The notes below the pieces were generated by a model. That model did no database searches. It saw only the letters and a list, made by a program, of their open reading frames with translations, and was not told the origin of the DNA. Source: Oreohelix idahoensis (taxonomy: Eukaryota > Mollusca > Gastropoda > Stylommatophora > Oreohelicidae). From it: a DNA stretch of 64,000 nt. The position numbers were made by a program, and so were the translations under genes. The DNA lies in contig JAMPIV010019097.1 of assembly GCA_024509875.1 (NCBI GenBank), forward strand, positions 124,001-188,000, read 5' to 3'. Below, one piece after another: positions 9,702 to 21,110 of the stretch (position 1 is its first letter; every line of letters starts with the position of its first letter).

Positions 9702-12011
9702 TGTAGTGGTTTTGATGGTATTGTATGATGGTGATATTACTAAGTGTGATGTATGAGGTCAGCTGTGAAGGCTCCTGAGATAAAATGTAGCTGTGAATTT
9801 TCAGAAGGCCTTTCTTGCTACCACTACGACCTCACACCTATCTTTTTTTCTAATGAATGTGGCTACGTTAAAATCTAGGGTACTGAATGTAAGGTGTTGT
9901 ATTGACCTATACAAACACACACACACAGATATTAAATAATATAATATTATCAATAAAATTTAGAACACAATGAACTAAATTCAGCTGGTGAAATTTTAGA
10001 AAGTAAATCTTTTTTAAATTTATTTGTTCTGAACCAAGGTTTTATTTTGGCCAGAACATATGAAAGATTTTGGAATTTATGAGTGAATGGCATGAATAAA
10101 TGGCATGATAAATAAAAGGTGTGTACGTATACAATTTTCACGATTAGTTAATATTTCTACAGTTCATAATTTTATTTTCCCTGGGAGAACGATGAATAGA
10201 TGTGCTGTTGGGGTGGCTTCATCCCTCCCTGTCTATGCCTATTAAACATTGTCCATTAATGATGGAGGGAAATGGGATGTTTTAGTAGTAATTCACTTTG
10301 GGTGCTATGTCTATGAAGTTGGTGTAAATCCAGCAGACCAGCCTGCTTACGTAACTTCGAAAGAGTAGTTCTGGTGCTGGAATCTGGTGGCCCCACCTCT
10401 CCGTGCTTGGGGCAATATATCGGGTGGCCCCACCTCTCCGTGCTTGGGGGCAATACAAGGCTGTTCTGCCGAGATGCGACACTGCACGGGTCCTCACTGT
10501 CAATTATTTACCCAGCATTTGACACCACCTTTTGGTGTCAACATAAAAAACTCACAGCTCTGAAATAAAGTATTGGTTTAGGTTCAGAACCTTACCTAAG
10601 GAGCCACTTCTACACATAACAATTTACAATAACACCATATAGACAGGGTCAGATCTCTCTGACCATACAACACATCTTACCAAGTTGGTTTCACATAGGA
10701 TAAGTTCTCCCAGACTACATATGCCGAAATATGTTTATTAGCTTCCTGCCATAGAATAGGATAGGTGATATGTTCCACTGATCTCAACACTTGATCTGTC
10801 CTTCCTAGTCCTTGCTGGAGTTTATATATATTGTTTGTCCCTAGACCCTGAACTAGGGCGGGGGGTCTAGAGCAAATCCTTACTTGTTGTAAGGCTAGAT
10901 TTCGATATGGCAGTATCAAATCACTCGAAACATTAAACAATATTTAAAATATACAAAGAAATAATTTCAATCTTACCAGATTATGAATAAGGAACACAGA
11001 AATGCTAGCAAAACTCAGCTGAGCTGCTGGCTATAGTATGGCGTCCCTGAACTTATTTCAATTTACTTCATTGGAAATCACCACACTTAAAATTTACTGT
11101 GTCTATCACTGGACAACTATTGAGGAATGGCAAAAAAAAAGCGCGTCTGAGCGCTGATAATATGATTGTCTGTGGCCAATCAATGCCTTGTGTTTTTTCA
11201 ATTCAAATTTCCTACACTAAAGTCATTTCAGTCATACCTCAGTCAAGTATGGATTTTTATCTGTTAGTCCGTCCGTCTCTACTTGCGTTTTCACAAAAAA
11301 CGTACTTGGTTTTTGAACCAACATATCCGTCCCCTCTACAAATTTTGTCTTTAAAGTTATTTTTAGCCACAGCTCCCACCAATGTCCCTCTCTTTCATTC
11401 TAACTAGATTTGGACACTTGAGTCTCAAGGTCGTGGTTTTTGTGCAAATTAGTGACATGTTTGATTCAATGCAGTCTTTCGCTGATGTGAACAACACAGT
11501 CTTTTGTCAATGTCTTCATTATTATCTATCCGTCTGTATAAATAAAAGCATATTATTTCACTGCTCAAAATGGGCCATCCGGCCAGCTAATTTTTATATT
11601 CCTAACATTAGTATTAAGAAAAAGTTACTTTTTAAATTTTGTAATATTTCAAGCATCTGCGTTGTAATGCTTTTGCCGCTGAATTCAAATAAAAGGCTTG
11701 GTATCGCATAAGCGTCCCTTTCCGTACCTCGTGTCAATTTGGGGACGTGACTTTTTCCTTTCCCCCCCCCCCCCAATTGCGTCTCCTTAGCCTTGCTAGT
11801 CTCACGCAATTTTTCAGTCATATTTTTTTCCTTTTGATCCGCCGTTCTCATCCCGTTCAAATGGTAACCGTTTCAGCAATTTAATTTCCATGGCGGGTGA
11901 TGACCCGCGGCGTGGGCGATCATGCCTTCTAGTAACTTACGGATTCTTTGTATCCCTACATTTTATCCTTTGGAGATATTTTTACGTTGTATCACTGTTA
12001 ATTTTATGACA
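9702..12011 (-). repeat. element A 5' LTR (2310 bp)
   Basis: Near-identical to 2700-5045, with two instead of three units of the internal 37-bp repeat. By-eye differences include changes near 10242, 10764, 10990, 11322, 11504 and 11942. The element promoter should lie here, but I could not place a start site with confidence. Confidence 0.95.
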
Positions 12012-12016
12012 GAAAC
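12012..12016 (+). repeat. target-site duplication of element A, right copy
   Basis: GAAAC directly after the LTR end at 12011, identical to 2695-2699. The LINE D frame resumes here. Confidence 0.9.
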
Positions 12017-13745
12017 TAAGAAAGCGATTCGTCAACTGTCTAGTGGAAAGGCCCCCGGCCCCGATTCAATTCCTGTTGAGGTTTATAAAGATGGCGGTGC
12101 AGTTCTGTTAGAGAAACTTCACAAGATCTTCCAGCAAATGTGGCAGAGTGAAACCATCCCACACGATCTCAAAGATGCGTCAATTATACATCTATATAAA
12201 CGTAAAGGTAATCGCCAAGACTGTAACAATCATCGAGGCATCTCTCTTTTATCAATCGCTGGGAAGATATTCGCCAGAATCCTTTTGAATCGCCTTACGG
12301 CTCATCTTGACAAAGGTCTTTTACCTGAAAGTCAGTGTGGATTCCGGAAAGAACGTGGAACCACAGATATGGTGTTCGCTGCAAGACAGCTACAAGAAAA
12401 ATGCCAAGAACAGCACTGTGACCTGTACACAGCTTTCATCGACTTGACAAAGGCGTTCGACACGGTCAGTAGAGAGGGTCTATGGAAGATCATGGCAAAA
12501 TATGGCTGCCCAAAGAAATTTATCACTATAGTGCAGCAACTGCATGATGGAATGCAGGCTAGAGTTCAGGAAAACGGTGAGCTATCAGAGCCTTTCCCCG
12601 TCTCAAATGGAGTTAAACAAGGGTGCGTACTTGCACCGACTCTGTTCAGTATCATGTTTTCTGCTATGCTGACTGATGCTTTTAGAGACGGGGACACAGG
12701 AATCGACATTAGTTATCGTATTGATGGAAAATTGTTTAACCTTAGGAGGCTTCAAGCAAAAACCAAGGTCAAATCACACACCATCAGAGATCTTCTGTTT
12801 GCTGATGACTGTGCCCTCAATGCTGGCTCAGAGGCTGATCTGCAGCATAGTGTGGATAGATTCTCCGAAGCCTGCGCCAACTTTGGGCTTACCATCAACA
12901 CGAAGAAAACAGAAATCATGTACCAACCAGCTCCTGGCACAGTTTATACTGAGCCAATCATCAAGGTTAATGGTGAGAAACTGAATGTTGTGAACAGATT
13001 CACATACCTTGGTAGCACACTATCCCAGAGCATTGTCATTGATGATGAGGTGAACACCAGGATCTCCAAAGCCAGCAGCACATTTGGCAGACTATACACC
13101 AACGTTTGGCATCGAAGTGGCATTAGTCTACAGACAAAGTTGAAGGTGTACAGAGCTGCGGTGCTTCCAGTGCTGCTTTATGCATGTGAAACATGGACTG
13201 TATACAGGCGCCACGTAAAGAAGCTAAACCACTTCCATACAGTCTGTCTCAGGAAGATAATGAACATCAAATGGCAAGACAAGATCCCGGATACCGCCGT
13301 TCTCGTCAGAGCTGGTATCCCTAGTATTGATACTATTCTGATGCAGTCACAGATTCGCTGGGCAGGTCATGTAGTCCGCATGCCAGACCATCGACTGCCA
13401 AAGATACTTTTTTATGGTGAGATACAGAAGGGTAAACGCTCCCATGGTGGCCAAAAGAAACGCTTCAAAGACACGTTAAAGACGTCATTGAAAACCTTTA
13501 ACATAAACCCAGACACATGGGAAGCTGCTGCGCAAGACCGAACTGCTTGGCGCACATCTCTTCGTAAAGGTGCAGCAGCATGCGAATCATCCAGAAGAGC
13601 TGCAGCGGAACAGAGGAGACAAGCTAGAAAGGACCGTGTAATAAAACCTTCACATGAAGTAAACATTCCCTGCCCACACTGTCCGAGATCTTTCCAGGCC
13701 CGCATCGGGCTCATCAGTCACCTTCGTACCCATAGACTAACCTAA
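12012..13745 (+). CDS. LINE D part 2: reverse transcriptase and C2H2 C-terminus
   Basis: An open frame of about 577 LINE codons (the computed frame starts upstream inside the LTR). It opens with LSSGKAPGPDSIPVEVYKDG (RT motif 0/1), then CNNHRGISLLS, AFIDLTKAFDTV (catalytic Asp), GVKQGCVLAPTLFS and LLFADDCAL (FADD active site, about 12796-12807). Next is the thumb/connection region with LLYACETWT and IRWAGHVVRM. The C-terminus holds a classic C2H2 finger, C-x2-C-x12-H-x3-H, at 13675-13735, probably nucleic-acid binding. RT and endonuclease together do target-primed reverse transcription. This half has no internal stop. I do not assign a clade with confidence; CR1/Jockey-group and RTE-group relatives both carry similar C-termini. 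Confidence 0.9.
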   Translation, partial: ETKKAIRQLSSGKAPGPDSIPVEVYKDGGAVLLEKLHKIFQQMWQSETIPHDLKDASIIHLYKRKGNRQDCNNHRGISLLSIAGKIFARILLNRLTAHLDKGLLPESQCGFRKERGTTDMVFAARQLQEKCQEQHCDLYTAFIDLTKAFDTVSREGLWKIMAKYGCPKKFITIVQQLHDGMQARVQENGELSEPFPVSNGVKQGCVLAPTLFSIMFSAMLTDAFRDGDTGIDISYRIDGKLFNLRRLQAKTKVKSHTIRDLLFADDCALNAGSEADLQHSVDRFSEACANFGLTINTKKTEIMYQPAPGTVYTEPIIKVNGEKLNVVNRFTYLGSTLSQSIVIDDEVNTRISKASSTFGRLYTNVWHRSGISLQTKLKVYRAAVLPVLLYACETWTVYRRHVKKLNHFHTVCLRKIMNIKWQDKIPDTAVLVRAGIPSIDTILMQSQIRWAGHVVRMPDHRLPKILFYGEIQKGKRSHGGQKKRFKDTLKTSLKTFNINPDTWEAAAQDRTAWRTSLRKGAAACESSRRAAAEQRRQARKDRVIKPSHEVNIPCPHCPRSFQARIGLISHLRTHRLT

Positions 13746-14312
13746 CATATTCCTAAATAATTGGATGAACAGAGTGGTCTTCATCACCCGTGATGGACGA
13801 ACAACAGACTCCTAACAAAAACAATATCAATATTCTTCGATCTCTGATATAGCAAACGTGAGTTCAACAAACGATAAATCTGCCATTTCTGTTATTTTAT
13901 TTACGGCGACCACAGTTAACATGACGCTACGCCGGACGTCCTATTAGATAAATCTTTCTATAGCTCCCAAACCTGCATAGGATAAATTCTTAAACAAGAA
14001 CCCAAAAAATACACCTTGCTGCCACATCTTCGTCAGCATAGATCATCTTGTAAAATCATTTTCAAGTGAAGCGTCGCTTGCGTGAATCATTTACTGTAGC
14101 GGGCATTTGTAGAAACTGTAGAATTTCATGGATCCTCGAGTATTGGCATTTCAATGCTGGATGGCAGATACGACAGAAAGACATTTCATATCGGCTCGAA
14201 AGATACATCAAAGATCAAGTGATTTGTAACGACTAGGGTATAAAGAAAGAGACGACAGAGAAAACAGGTGAAAGGAAGATAAATAATGCACAGACAAAAG
14301 CAAGAATAGAGT
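13746..14312. other. LINE D 3' flank, no gene seen
   Basis: The part next to 13745 is presumably 3' UTR of LINE D. I see no tail, repeat family or coding signal that marks where it ends. Confidence 0.5.
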
Positions 14313-14983
14313 AGTGTTTCTTAACTTGTTTTGTGGCGTGGACCCCTTTAATTGTCCGATGAAGACTATGAAGCACTTTGATTGTCCGACCCTTTGATTG
14401 CCTGATGAAGACTATGGATCCCTTTGATTGTCAGATGACGGCTATGGATGCCTTTGATTGTCCGATAAAGACCATGGATCCATGTGATTGTCAGATGAAT
14501 ACTATGGATCCCTTTGATTGTCAGATGACGGCTATGGATGCCCTTGATTGTCCGATAAAGACTATGGATCCCTTTGATTGTCCGATGAATACTATGAATC
14601 CATTTGATTGTCCGATAAAGACTATGGATCCCTTTGATTGTCAGATGAAGATTATGAATCCCTTTGATTGTCCGATAAAGACTATGGATCCATTTGATTG
14701 TCCGATAAAGACTATGGATCCCTTTGATTGTCAGATGAAGGCTATGAATCCCTTTAGGTTGTCAGATGAAGATTATGGATCCATTTGATTGTCAGATGAA
14801 GACTATGGATCCATTTGATTGTCAGATGAAGACAATGGAACCCATGTTGGAAAAAAATGTACGTAAACAGCATATTAAAAAACTTTACATTTTTAAATTT
14901 TGAGTCATGTACACGGACCCCCTAGAATTTTTCGTAGATCCTCAAGGGGTCCGTGTACACCATACATGGAAAACCCTGAGCTA
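14313..14983. mobile_element. hAT-like non-autonomous element with internal satellite
   Basis: The left end reads AGTGTTTCTTAACTTG and then TGGCGTGGACCCCTT. The right end in reverse complement reads AGGGTTTTCC and then GTGTACACGGACCCCTT. Ends of the CAGTGTTTCTTAAC.../GGACCCCTT type are familiar from hAT superfamily elements. Most of the interior is a 30-bp tandem array (14345-14840). A perfect 13-bp inverted pair, GTACACGGACCCC and GGGGTCCGTGTAC, lies at about 14909-14957. The flanks share TAGAG but not a clean 8-bp duplication, so the call is tentative. Confidence 0.45.
14345..14840. repeat. 30-bp tandem array
   Basis: About 16 units of ATGAAGACTATGGATCCCTT plus TGATTGTCAG, each 30 bp, with BamHI-like GGATCC in most units. 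The unit length keeps a frame open, giving a repeated 10-residue pattern, but I see no sign of a real protein. Confidence 0.9.
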
Positions 14984-15079
14984 GAGGAATTAGAAGAATA
15001 AACCAGAGGGGGACTGAGTATTCTCGAAGCCGCTGAACAAAAAAAGGGTCATTGGCCCCTGACCTCTGATTCCGCATTG

Positions 15080-15330
15080 ATTCACTTCACGTCCTTGTTA
15101 CTCTCCCACCTGTGCTTGTAGAGGTTAGCCAGAGAGTGTCATGCTTTTCCATCGGCTGTTTTCCTTTTGGCCTAGTTCTAGTTCAGTCCTCGTTCTCTCA
15201 GAGATGTAACATGTTGTCCTCCCATCGAACTGTCCGTTGTCCTGGAGGTATGGATTCCTGGCTCGTGGTTTCTCATATTTGTCTTGGTAGAGATTCCCGG
15301 CATTGTTTACTGGTTCTAAATGTTTAAATC
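15080..15330 (-). pseudogene. LINE 3'-end fragment (50-53 kb family)
   Basis: In reverse complement this follows the C-terminal end of the LINE at 50.65-51.29 kb, around its RPRVRWEDNIRQ and ARRKTADRIVWRSL motifs, but with frameshifts: GRTTCYISERT can be read here, and RTELELGQKENSRWKS in a shifted phase. It is a short, heavily decayed 3' copy. Confidence 0.55.
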
Positions 15331-16711
15331 CCAGCGCCCGAAATGCCCATTGCACAGTGCGCCCCTGGAAGTAACTCAAGAGAAAGTGAAAGAAAATAAA
15401 GTAAAAATTAAATAGAAGAAGAAATAGAAGAAGAAAATTACCTCATATGTAAAGGACTGTTTCCTACCAAGTTGAATTTTTAAATCGTGACACAATAGAC
15501 TTTGTTAAATTGTCGTTCATGTTCTATTGTTGTCATCGATGTTAAATGCGTGTGCCACTTTCATGCTATAAGTGACATTAATAAGTGGATTTCTGTCATC
15601 ATACTGTCATGTCAATGTCGTCGTAATGCCATCGTGACTACCTGATTATCTGAGATTTTTTTGCGAATAACGAGCATGTTATTTTTTTTATCTAGATATA
15701 ACGAAGAAGATGAGGGGGAACAGCAGTAAGACATGATTAAAAGAAAAGGTAAAATATTTTAGCAGGACAAAATACAGTGAAAACTGCTTACATTTCGAAC
15801 TCAAGGCAATCGTCAGGGAAAGGAAAGTAGGTGAGAGTTAACTCAGAGACATGAGTGAATAAAGAAAAATAAAATTCCAAAGTTTATCACACTGTCGAAC
15901 TAGTAAACATGTGATGATATGCGAAATTTTTTCCGTTTCCGGGTGAAATAGAGTAAATACTAAGTAGGGAAAGAAGCAAAATGGATCTAAAAAAAATCTT
16001 ATTATTAATTAAAATTTTGTTATTATATGTCATTATCGTCATTATCGTCATTATCGTCATTATTGTCTTCATCAATTGCAAGAAAACATCTCATCTTTTC
16101 TTTTTTTTTTAAACAGGCTTTTCTTTATTAACTTATGTCACTCTCTTGTCACCTTCAAATCTTGCAATCAATTTTTCAATCACTTCCAGGTGAGCAATAG
16201 CTCTGAAACTTGGCAAAGTTGTGTATTCCCCACGACAATACAATAATCAGTCGTAAAAAAAATAAAATTAAAATTAATATTAATTGTATTTTGTTTGTAT
16301 TGTATCATCAGTGAAATTGGCGATAACTGCAAATAATCTAGGTGTATTCTTTCCAACAAGATTGTCTCTCTTGAGATAAATATTGAAACTCCCCCCCCCG
16401 CCCCCCCCCCAACCTTTCCCTTCCACACACACACACTATCGCCCGCGCGTGCACAGACATACACACAACTGACAATTAGATTTTAAAAAATGTACTTTAC
16501 AACTCTTATCAAAATTAAAAAAAAAAAGTATTAACTTCCCGTGTAATATGCTGAATAATGAAATTCGCCTCCAGTACTCTGGACTCGTTTATCGCAAACT
16601 GATAATGTCATTAGCGGATCGATTACATTGGACTCAAATTTAAAAAAAAAAAAACAAAAAAAAAAAAAAACCACCAAAATGAAGAAAATAAAAAAAATAT
16701 TTTAAAATATA
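15331..16711. other. A/T-rich stretch with simple repeats, no gene
   Basis: It holds a short (GTCATTATC)n run near 16028-16063, poly-C tracts at about 16391-16410, a CA-rich stretch near 16423-16466 and A-runs at 16637-16672. I recognise no coding or TE signal. Confidence 0.6.
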
Positions 16712-17005
16712 TTTTAAACACACGCTTTTAATGCACTAAAAAGCCACAAATAATTTTTCAAGGAGTTTATAGCTTGCTGTCAAAAAAAATGTAACATAAA
16801 ATTGACAAAAAGCAGGGGGCGCTGATTCTACATGAAATTAACTTCTGCTTTATACTTCATTACACACTTATGGATAAAATATATGATACGCGCTTAAGCG
16901 CCCCACGCTTTTTGTCAATTTGATGTTACAATTTTTTGACTGCAAGCTATAAACTCCGTGAACAATTATTTGTAGCTTTTTAGTGCATTAAAAGCGTGTT
17001 TAAAA
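16712..17005. mobile_element. MITE with ~110-bp terminal inverted repeats
   Basis: The left arm at 16712-16823 (TTTTAAACACACGCTTTTAA...) is matched in reverse complement by the right arm at 16893-17005 (...TTAAAAGCGTGTTTAAAA) over about 110 bp with few mismatches. A roughly 70-bp centre separates them. Its size (about 294 bp), long inverted ends and lack of coding capacity fit a miniature inverted-repeat transposable element. Flanks are A/T-rich, so the target duplication cannot be read. Confidence 0.8.
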
Positions 17006-17224
17006 ACAAATTTTCATATTTTATTTTGTGTGTGTGTGTGCGGGAGGAAGGGGGCTTGTTTTCTATTTCTTTTCCCTTCGTAATATTTGTAGGGATAAAC
17101 CCTGTCTCTCTTGTCTCAGAAAACCTTTCACTTTTCTATAAAAGGGTTACCTCTTTCGTTAGGTCCATAGCTTCCCTCCTCAGTTTCTTCTTGCGCCACA
17201 ATACTTTTCCCGTCGTCATTCAAC

Positions 17225-20200
17225 ACAACTAACACAAACATGCCAACTACCAACACACACATGCTCATAACCAACATAAACATGCCCATAATCAACATTA
17301 ACATGCCCACAACCAACACAAACATTCTCAGATTCAACACAAACATACCCACATACAACACCAACATGTCCTCATAAAACACCAACAAGCCGAGATACAA
17401 TTTACAACACCAACATGTCCACATACAATTTACAACACCAACATGTCCACATACAACTTACAACACAAACACGTCCACATACAACACCAATATGTCCACA
17501 TACAACGTACAACACAAACACGTCCACATACAACACCAATATGTCCACATACAACGTACAACACAAACATGTCCACATACAACTTACAACACAAAAATGT
17601 CCACATACAACTTACAACACAAACATGTCCACATACAATACCAACATGTCCACATACAACTTACAACACTAACATGTCCACATACAACTTACAACACCAA
17701 CATGTCCACATACAACTTACAACACCAACATGTCCACATACAACTTAGAACACCAACATGTCCACATACAACACCATTATATCCACATACAACTTACAAC
17801 AGAAACATGTCCGCATACAACACCAACATGTCCACCTACAACTTACAACACAAACATGTCCACATAAAACATCAACATGCCAACATACAACTTACAACAT
17901 CAACATGCCCACATACAACTTACAATACCAACATGTCCACATACAACTTACAACACAAACATGTAAACGTACAAAACCAACATTCCCACATACAACTTAC
18001 AACACCAACATGCCCACATACTACAGCAACATGCAAACATACAATACCAACATGTCCAAATACAACATCAGCATGCCCTATAAAACACCAACATGCCCAT
18101 ATACAACACCAGCATGCCCCCATACAACACCAACATGCCCACATACAACACCAACATGCCCAAAACAACACCAACATGTCCACATACAACACCAGATGCC
18201 ATCATACAACACCAACATGCCCACATACAACGCCAACATGCCCACATAGAACAACAACCTGCTCACATACAATTTACAACACCAACATGTCCACATATAT
18301 CGCTAACATGTCCACATACAACTTACAACATAAACATGTCCTCATACAACACTAACATGCCCACATACAACACCAGCATGTCCACATACAACACCAACAT
18401 GTCCACATACAAAACCAACATGTCCACATACAACACCAACATGTCCACATACAACATTCTCGCATTCCTACAACCAACACAATCATCCTCACAACCGACA
18501 AAAACATTGTCACAACCAACGCAAACATTCCTACAACAATATAAAAATTGTCACAACCAACACAAACATTCTCACAACGAACACAAACATTCCTACAACA
18601 GCACAAACATTCAAAAAACCAACACAAACATTCTCTCAACCAATACAAACATTCTTGCAACCGACACAAACGTTCTCTCAATCACCACAAACATTCTCAC
18701 AACCAACACAAATATTCTCACAACTAACACAATTATTATCATAACCAGCACAAACATTCTCACAGTTAATACCTACATTATCACAATTAACACAAACATT
18801 GTCACAACCAACACAAACATTCTCACAACCAAAACAAACATTATCACAACCAACACAGACAATGTCACAACCAACATAAACATTCTCACAACCTATACCA
18901 ACATTATCACAACTAACACGAACATTGTCACAACCAACACAAACATTATCACAACCAACACAAACATTCTCACAACCAACACAACCATTTTCACAACCAA
19001 AACCAACATCCCCACAACCAACACAAACATTCTCACAATAAACATTATCACAACCAACACAGACAATGTCACAACCAAAATAAACATTCTCACAACCAAT
19101 ACAAACATTATTACAACTGACACAAACATTGTCACAACCAACACAAACATTCTCACAACCAACAGCAACATTCTCACAACCAACACCAACATTATCACAT
19201 CGAAAACAATCATTCCTACACCTAACACAAATATTCCTACAACCAACACAAATATTCCTACAACCAACACAAACATTACTACAACGAACACAAACATTCT
19301 TACAACCCTCACAAACATTCCTACAACAAAAACAAACATTCCTACATCCAACACAAACATTCCTACAACGAACACAAACATTCTTACAACCAACACCAAC
19401 ATTCCTGCAACCAACATAAAGATTCTCACGACCAACACTAACATTCCTACAACTAACACAAAGATTTTCACGACTAACACAAACATTCCTACAACCAACA
19501 CAAACATTCCTACAACCAACACAAACATTCTCACAACCAACACAACTATTCCTACAAAGAACACAAACATTCCTACAACCAACACAAACTTTCTCACATC
19601 CAACTCAAACATTATCACATTAACACAAACATTGTCAGAACCAAAACAAACATTCCTTCAACGAATACAACCATTCCTGAAACCGACACACACATTGTCA
19701 CAACCAACACACACACATTGTCACAACCAACACACACCCACCCCCCCAACAACCAAACAAAACATTCCTCACAACACCATTTTCATACAAACAACAAAAT
19801 TTCACCCCCCCACAAACCCCCCAACATAACCCCCTACAACCAACAAAAACCCTAACAAACAACCACACAACACATTTCCTACAAACCAACACCACACATC
19901 CACACACCACCACACACACCAACCAACAACCCACAAACCACACAAACAACAACCAACAACAAAACACAACCTACAAAATCAACAAACCATTCTGACAACC
20001 AACACAACCATTCCAACCCCAACAACATTCACACACACCAAACAAACACACACATTCTCCAACCAAACAAACAACACCAACCTACACAACCCAAAACACA
20101 TTCTCACAAACTAGCACAACCCACCACAACAACCAACACAAACATTCCACACACCCCAATACAAACATTCTCACAATCAACACAAACATTCTCACATCCA

Positions 20201-20340
20201 ACACAAACATTCATACAACCAACACAAACATTCTCACAACGAACACAAACATTTTCTCAACCAACACAATCATTTTCCAACAACACAAACATTCTCACAA
20301 CCAACACAAACATTCTCACAACCAGCACAAACATGCTGAC
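17225..20340. repeat. 3.1-kb minisatellite built of 7-bp modules
   Basis: From 17330 to about 18465 the units are AACATGTCCACATACAACACC (21 bp) or a 28-bp version with an extra ACTTACA module. From about 18465 to 20340 they are AACATTCTCACAACCAACACA (21 bp). Both lengths are multiples of seven, and the modules (ACATACA, ACTTACA, ACACCAA, ACAACCA and similar) are 7 bp long. All three plus frames and one minus frame stay open for hundreds of codons, purely from sequence composition. One strand carries almost no G. I see no gene. Confidence 0.92.
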
Positions 20341-20560
20341 GTAAACCCTAAAATAATCATGTAGGTAACAAAAAAAAATCTATAATCGGATCAAGAAATA
20401 ATTGACCTCCGTGTCAGCTGGAGTAAATTTGTGTCATTTTCACTGCATGCGTAAGGTCTTAAGAACAACTTTGAATCGATTTTCCATGTCCAAATGTCAC
20501 TTAATGTCATCATGTATGTCATCTGGGCTGGCGACTGTAGGGACTGTTAGAATGACATGA
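20341..20560. other. short unassigned spacer
   Basis: Non-repetitive sequence between the heptamer array and the purine-rich repeats. No feature recognised. Confidence 0.5.
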
Positions 20561-21110
20561 GAGGGATGCCTGTTTGTCGCAGCGCTCACTTTCAGTTTTC
20601 GAAAAACAGGCGAAGTGAGACAATGGAGAAATGGGAGAAAGCGTAAGAGAGAGAGGGAGAAAGGAGAATTGATAGAGAGTGTAAGAATGACTGAGATTGT
20701 AGAGAAATGGGAGAAAGTGGAAGAGAGAGTGAGATTATTGAGATATGGGTAAACGTGTAAGAGAGAAGGAGAATATGAAGAACTGGGAGAACGAGTAAGG
20801 GAGTGCGGGAAATTGAGAATTTTTGAGTGTGTGTAAGAGAGCGGGAGGCTACTGAGAAAGAGTGTAAGAGAAATGGAGACTTTGGAGAATAGGGAAAGAC
20901 TTAAACTGAGATGGAGTCTATGGAGAACTCGGAAAGAGTGTCATACAGAGGAAGAATATGGAAGACTAGATGAAAGTATAGTAGACAGGGAGAATATGGA
21001 GGTGTTTTGGAACTGGAGGTAATGATTAACTGGGACAAACGGGCACATTCGTATTGCGGCGTTAGGGATGCATTCTTGGATTGCCACAAGACGAGCTACT
21101 TCGAAAGAGT
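20561..21110. repeat. degenerate purine-rich (GAGA/GGAGAAT) repeats
   Basis: Irregular repeats of the type GGGAGAAAG...TAAGAGAG, evidently older relatives of the array at 21440-22390. No coding signal. Confidence 0.7.

Larger units (their letters stand above)
2700..12011 (-). mobile_element. element A: Ty3/gypsy LTR retrotransposon with integrase upstream of RT (Gmr1-like)
   Basis: A 9.3-kb element on the minus strand inside LINE D. It has two LTRs of 2346 and 2310 bp with TGT...ACA ends, a primer-binding-like site, gag, CCHC knuckle, protease, integrase, RT, RNase H and a purine-rich tract, in that 5' to 3' order. The integrase lies upstream of RT, as in Ty1/copia, but the H2C2, DDE, FMDD and RNase H motifs are of the Ty3/gypsy type. 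This is the hallmark of the Gmr1-like group. Pol ends about 75 nt before the purine tract, leaving no room for an env gene. Aligning the LTRs by eye I find about ten substitutions plus one 36-bp tandem-copy difference, so the insertion is recent. The coding frame carries several frameshifts. Confidence 0.92.
1408..13745 (+). mobile_element. LINE D: non-LTR retrotransposon split by element A
   Basis: The two halves are 1408-2699 (endonuclease and start of the RT region) and 12017-13745 (RT through C-terminal zinc finger). They are separated by element A and its 5-bp target duplication GAAAC (2695-2699 and 12012-12016). Removing the insert and one copy of the duplication rejoins the reading frame without a gap, so the LINE was continuous across this point when it was hit. 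The 5' end lacks ORF1 and roughly the first 50 residues of the endonuclease, which suggests 5' truncation on insertion. No poly-A or microsatellite tail was identified downstream of 13745, so the 3' boundary is approximate. Confidence 0.85.

Noticed and set aside
5133..12011. Element A as a Ty1/copia element because of its domain order
   Set aside because: The H2C2, integrase C-terminal, LPFGLKNAP, FMDD and RNase H signatures are of the Ty3/gypsy type; only the order is copia-like.
18893..19618. 241-codon minus frame of repeated Val/Met/Phe residues resembling a membrane protein
   Set aside because: It is the antisense reading of the same array. Its hydrophobicity comes from the G/T-rich strand composition.
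17492..19829. Open frames of 287 and 578 codons rich in Thr, Asn and His
   Set aside because: They are translations of the 21/28-bp array. Several frames are open at once and the unit length explains it.
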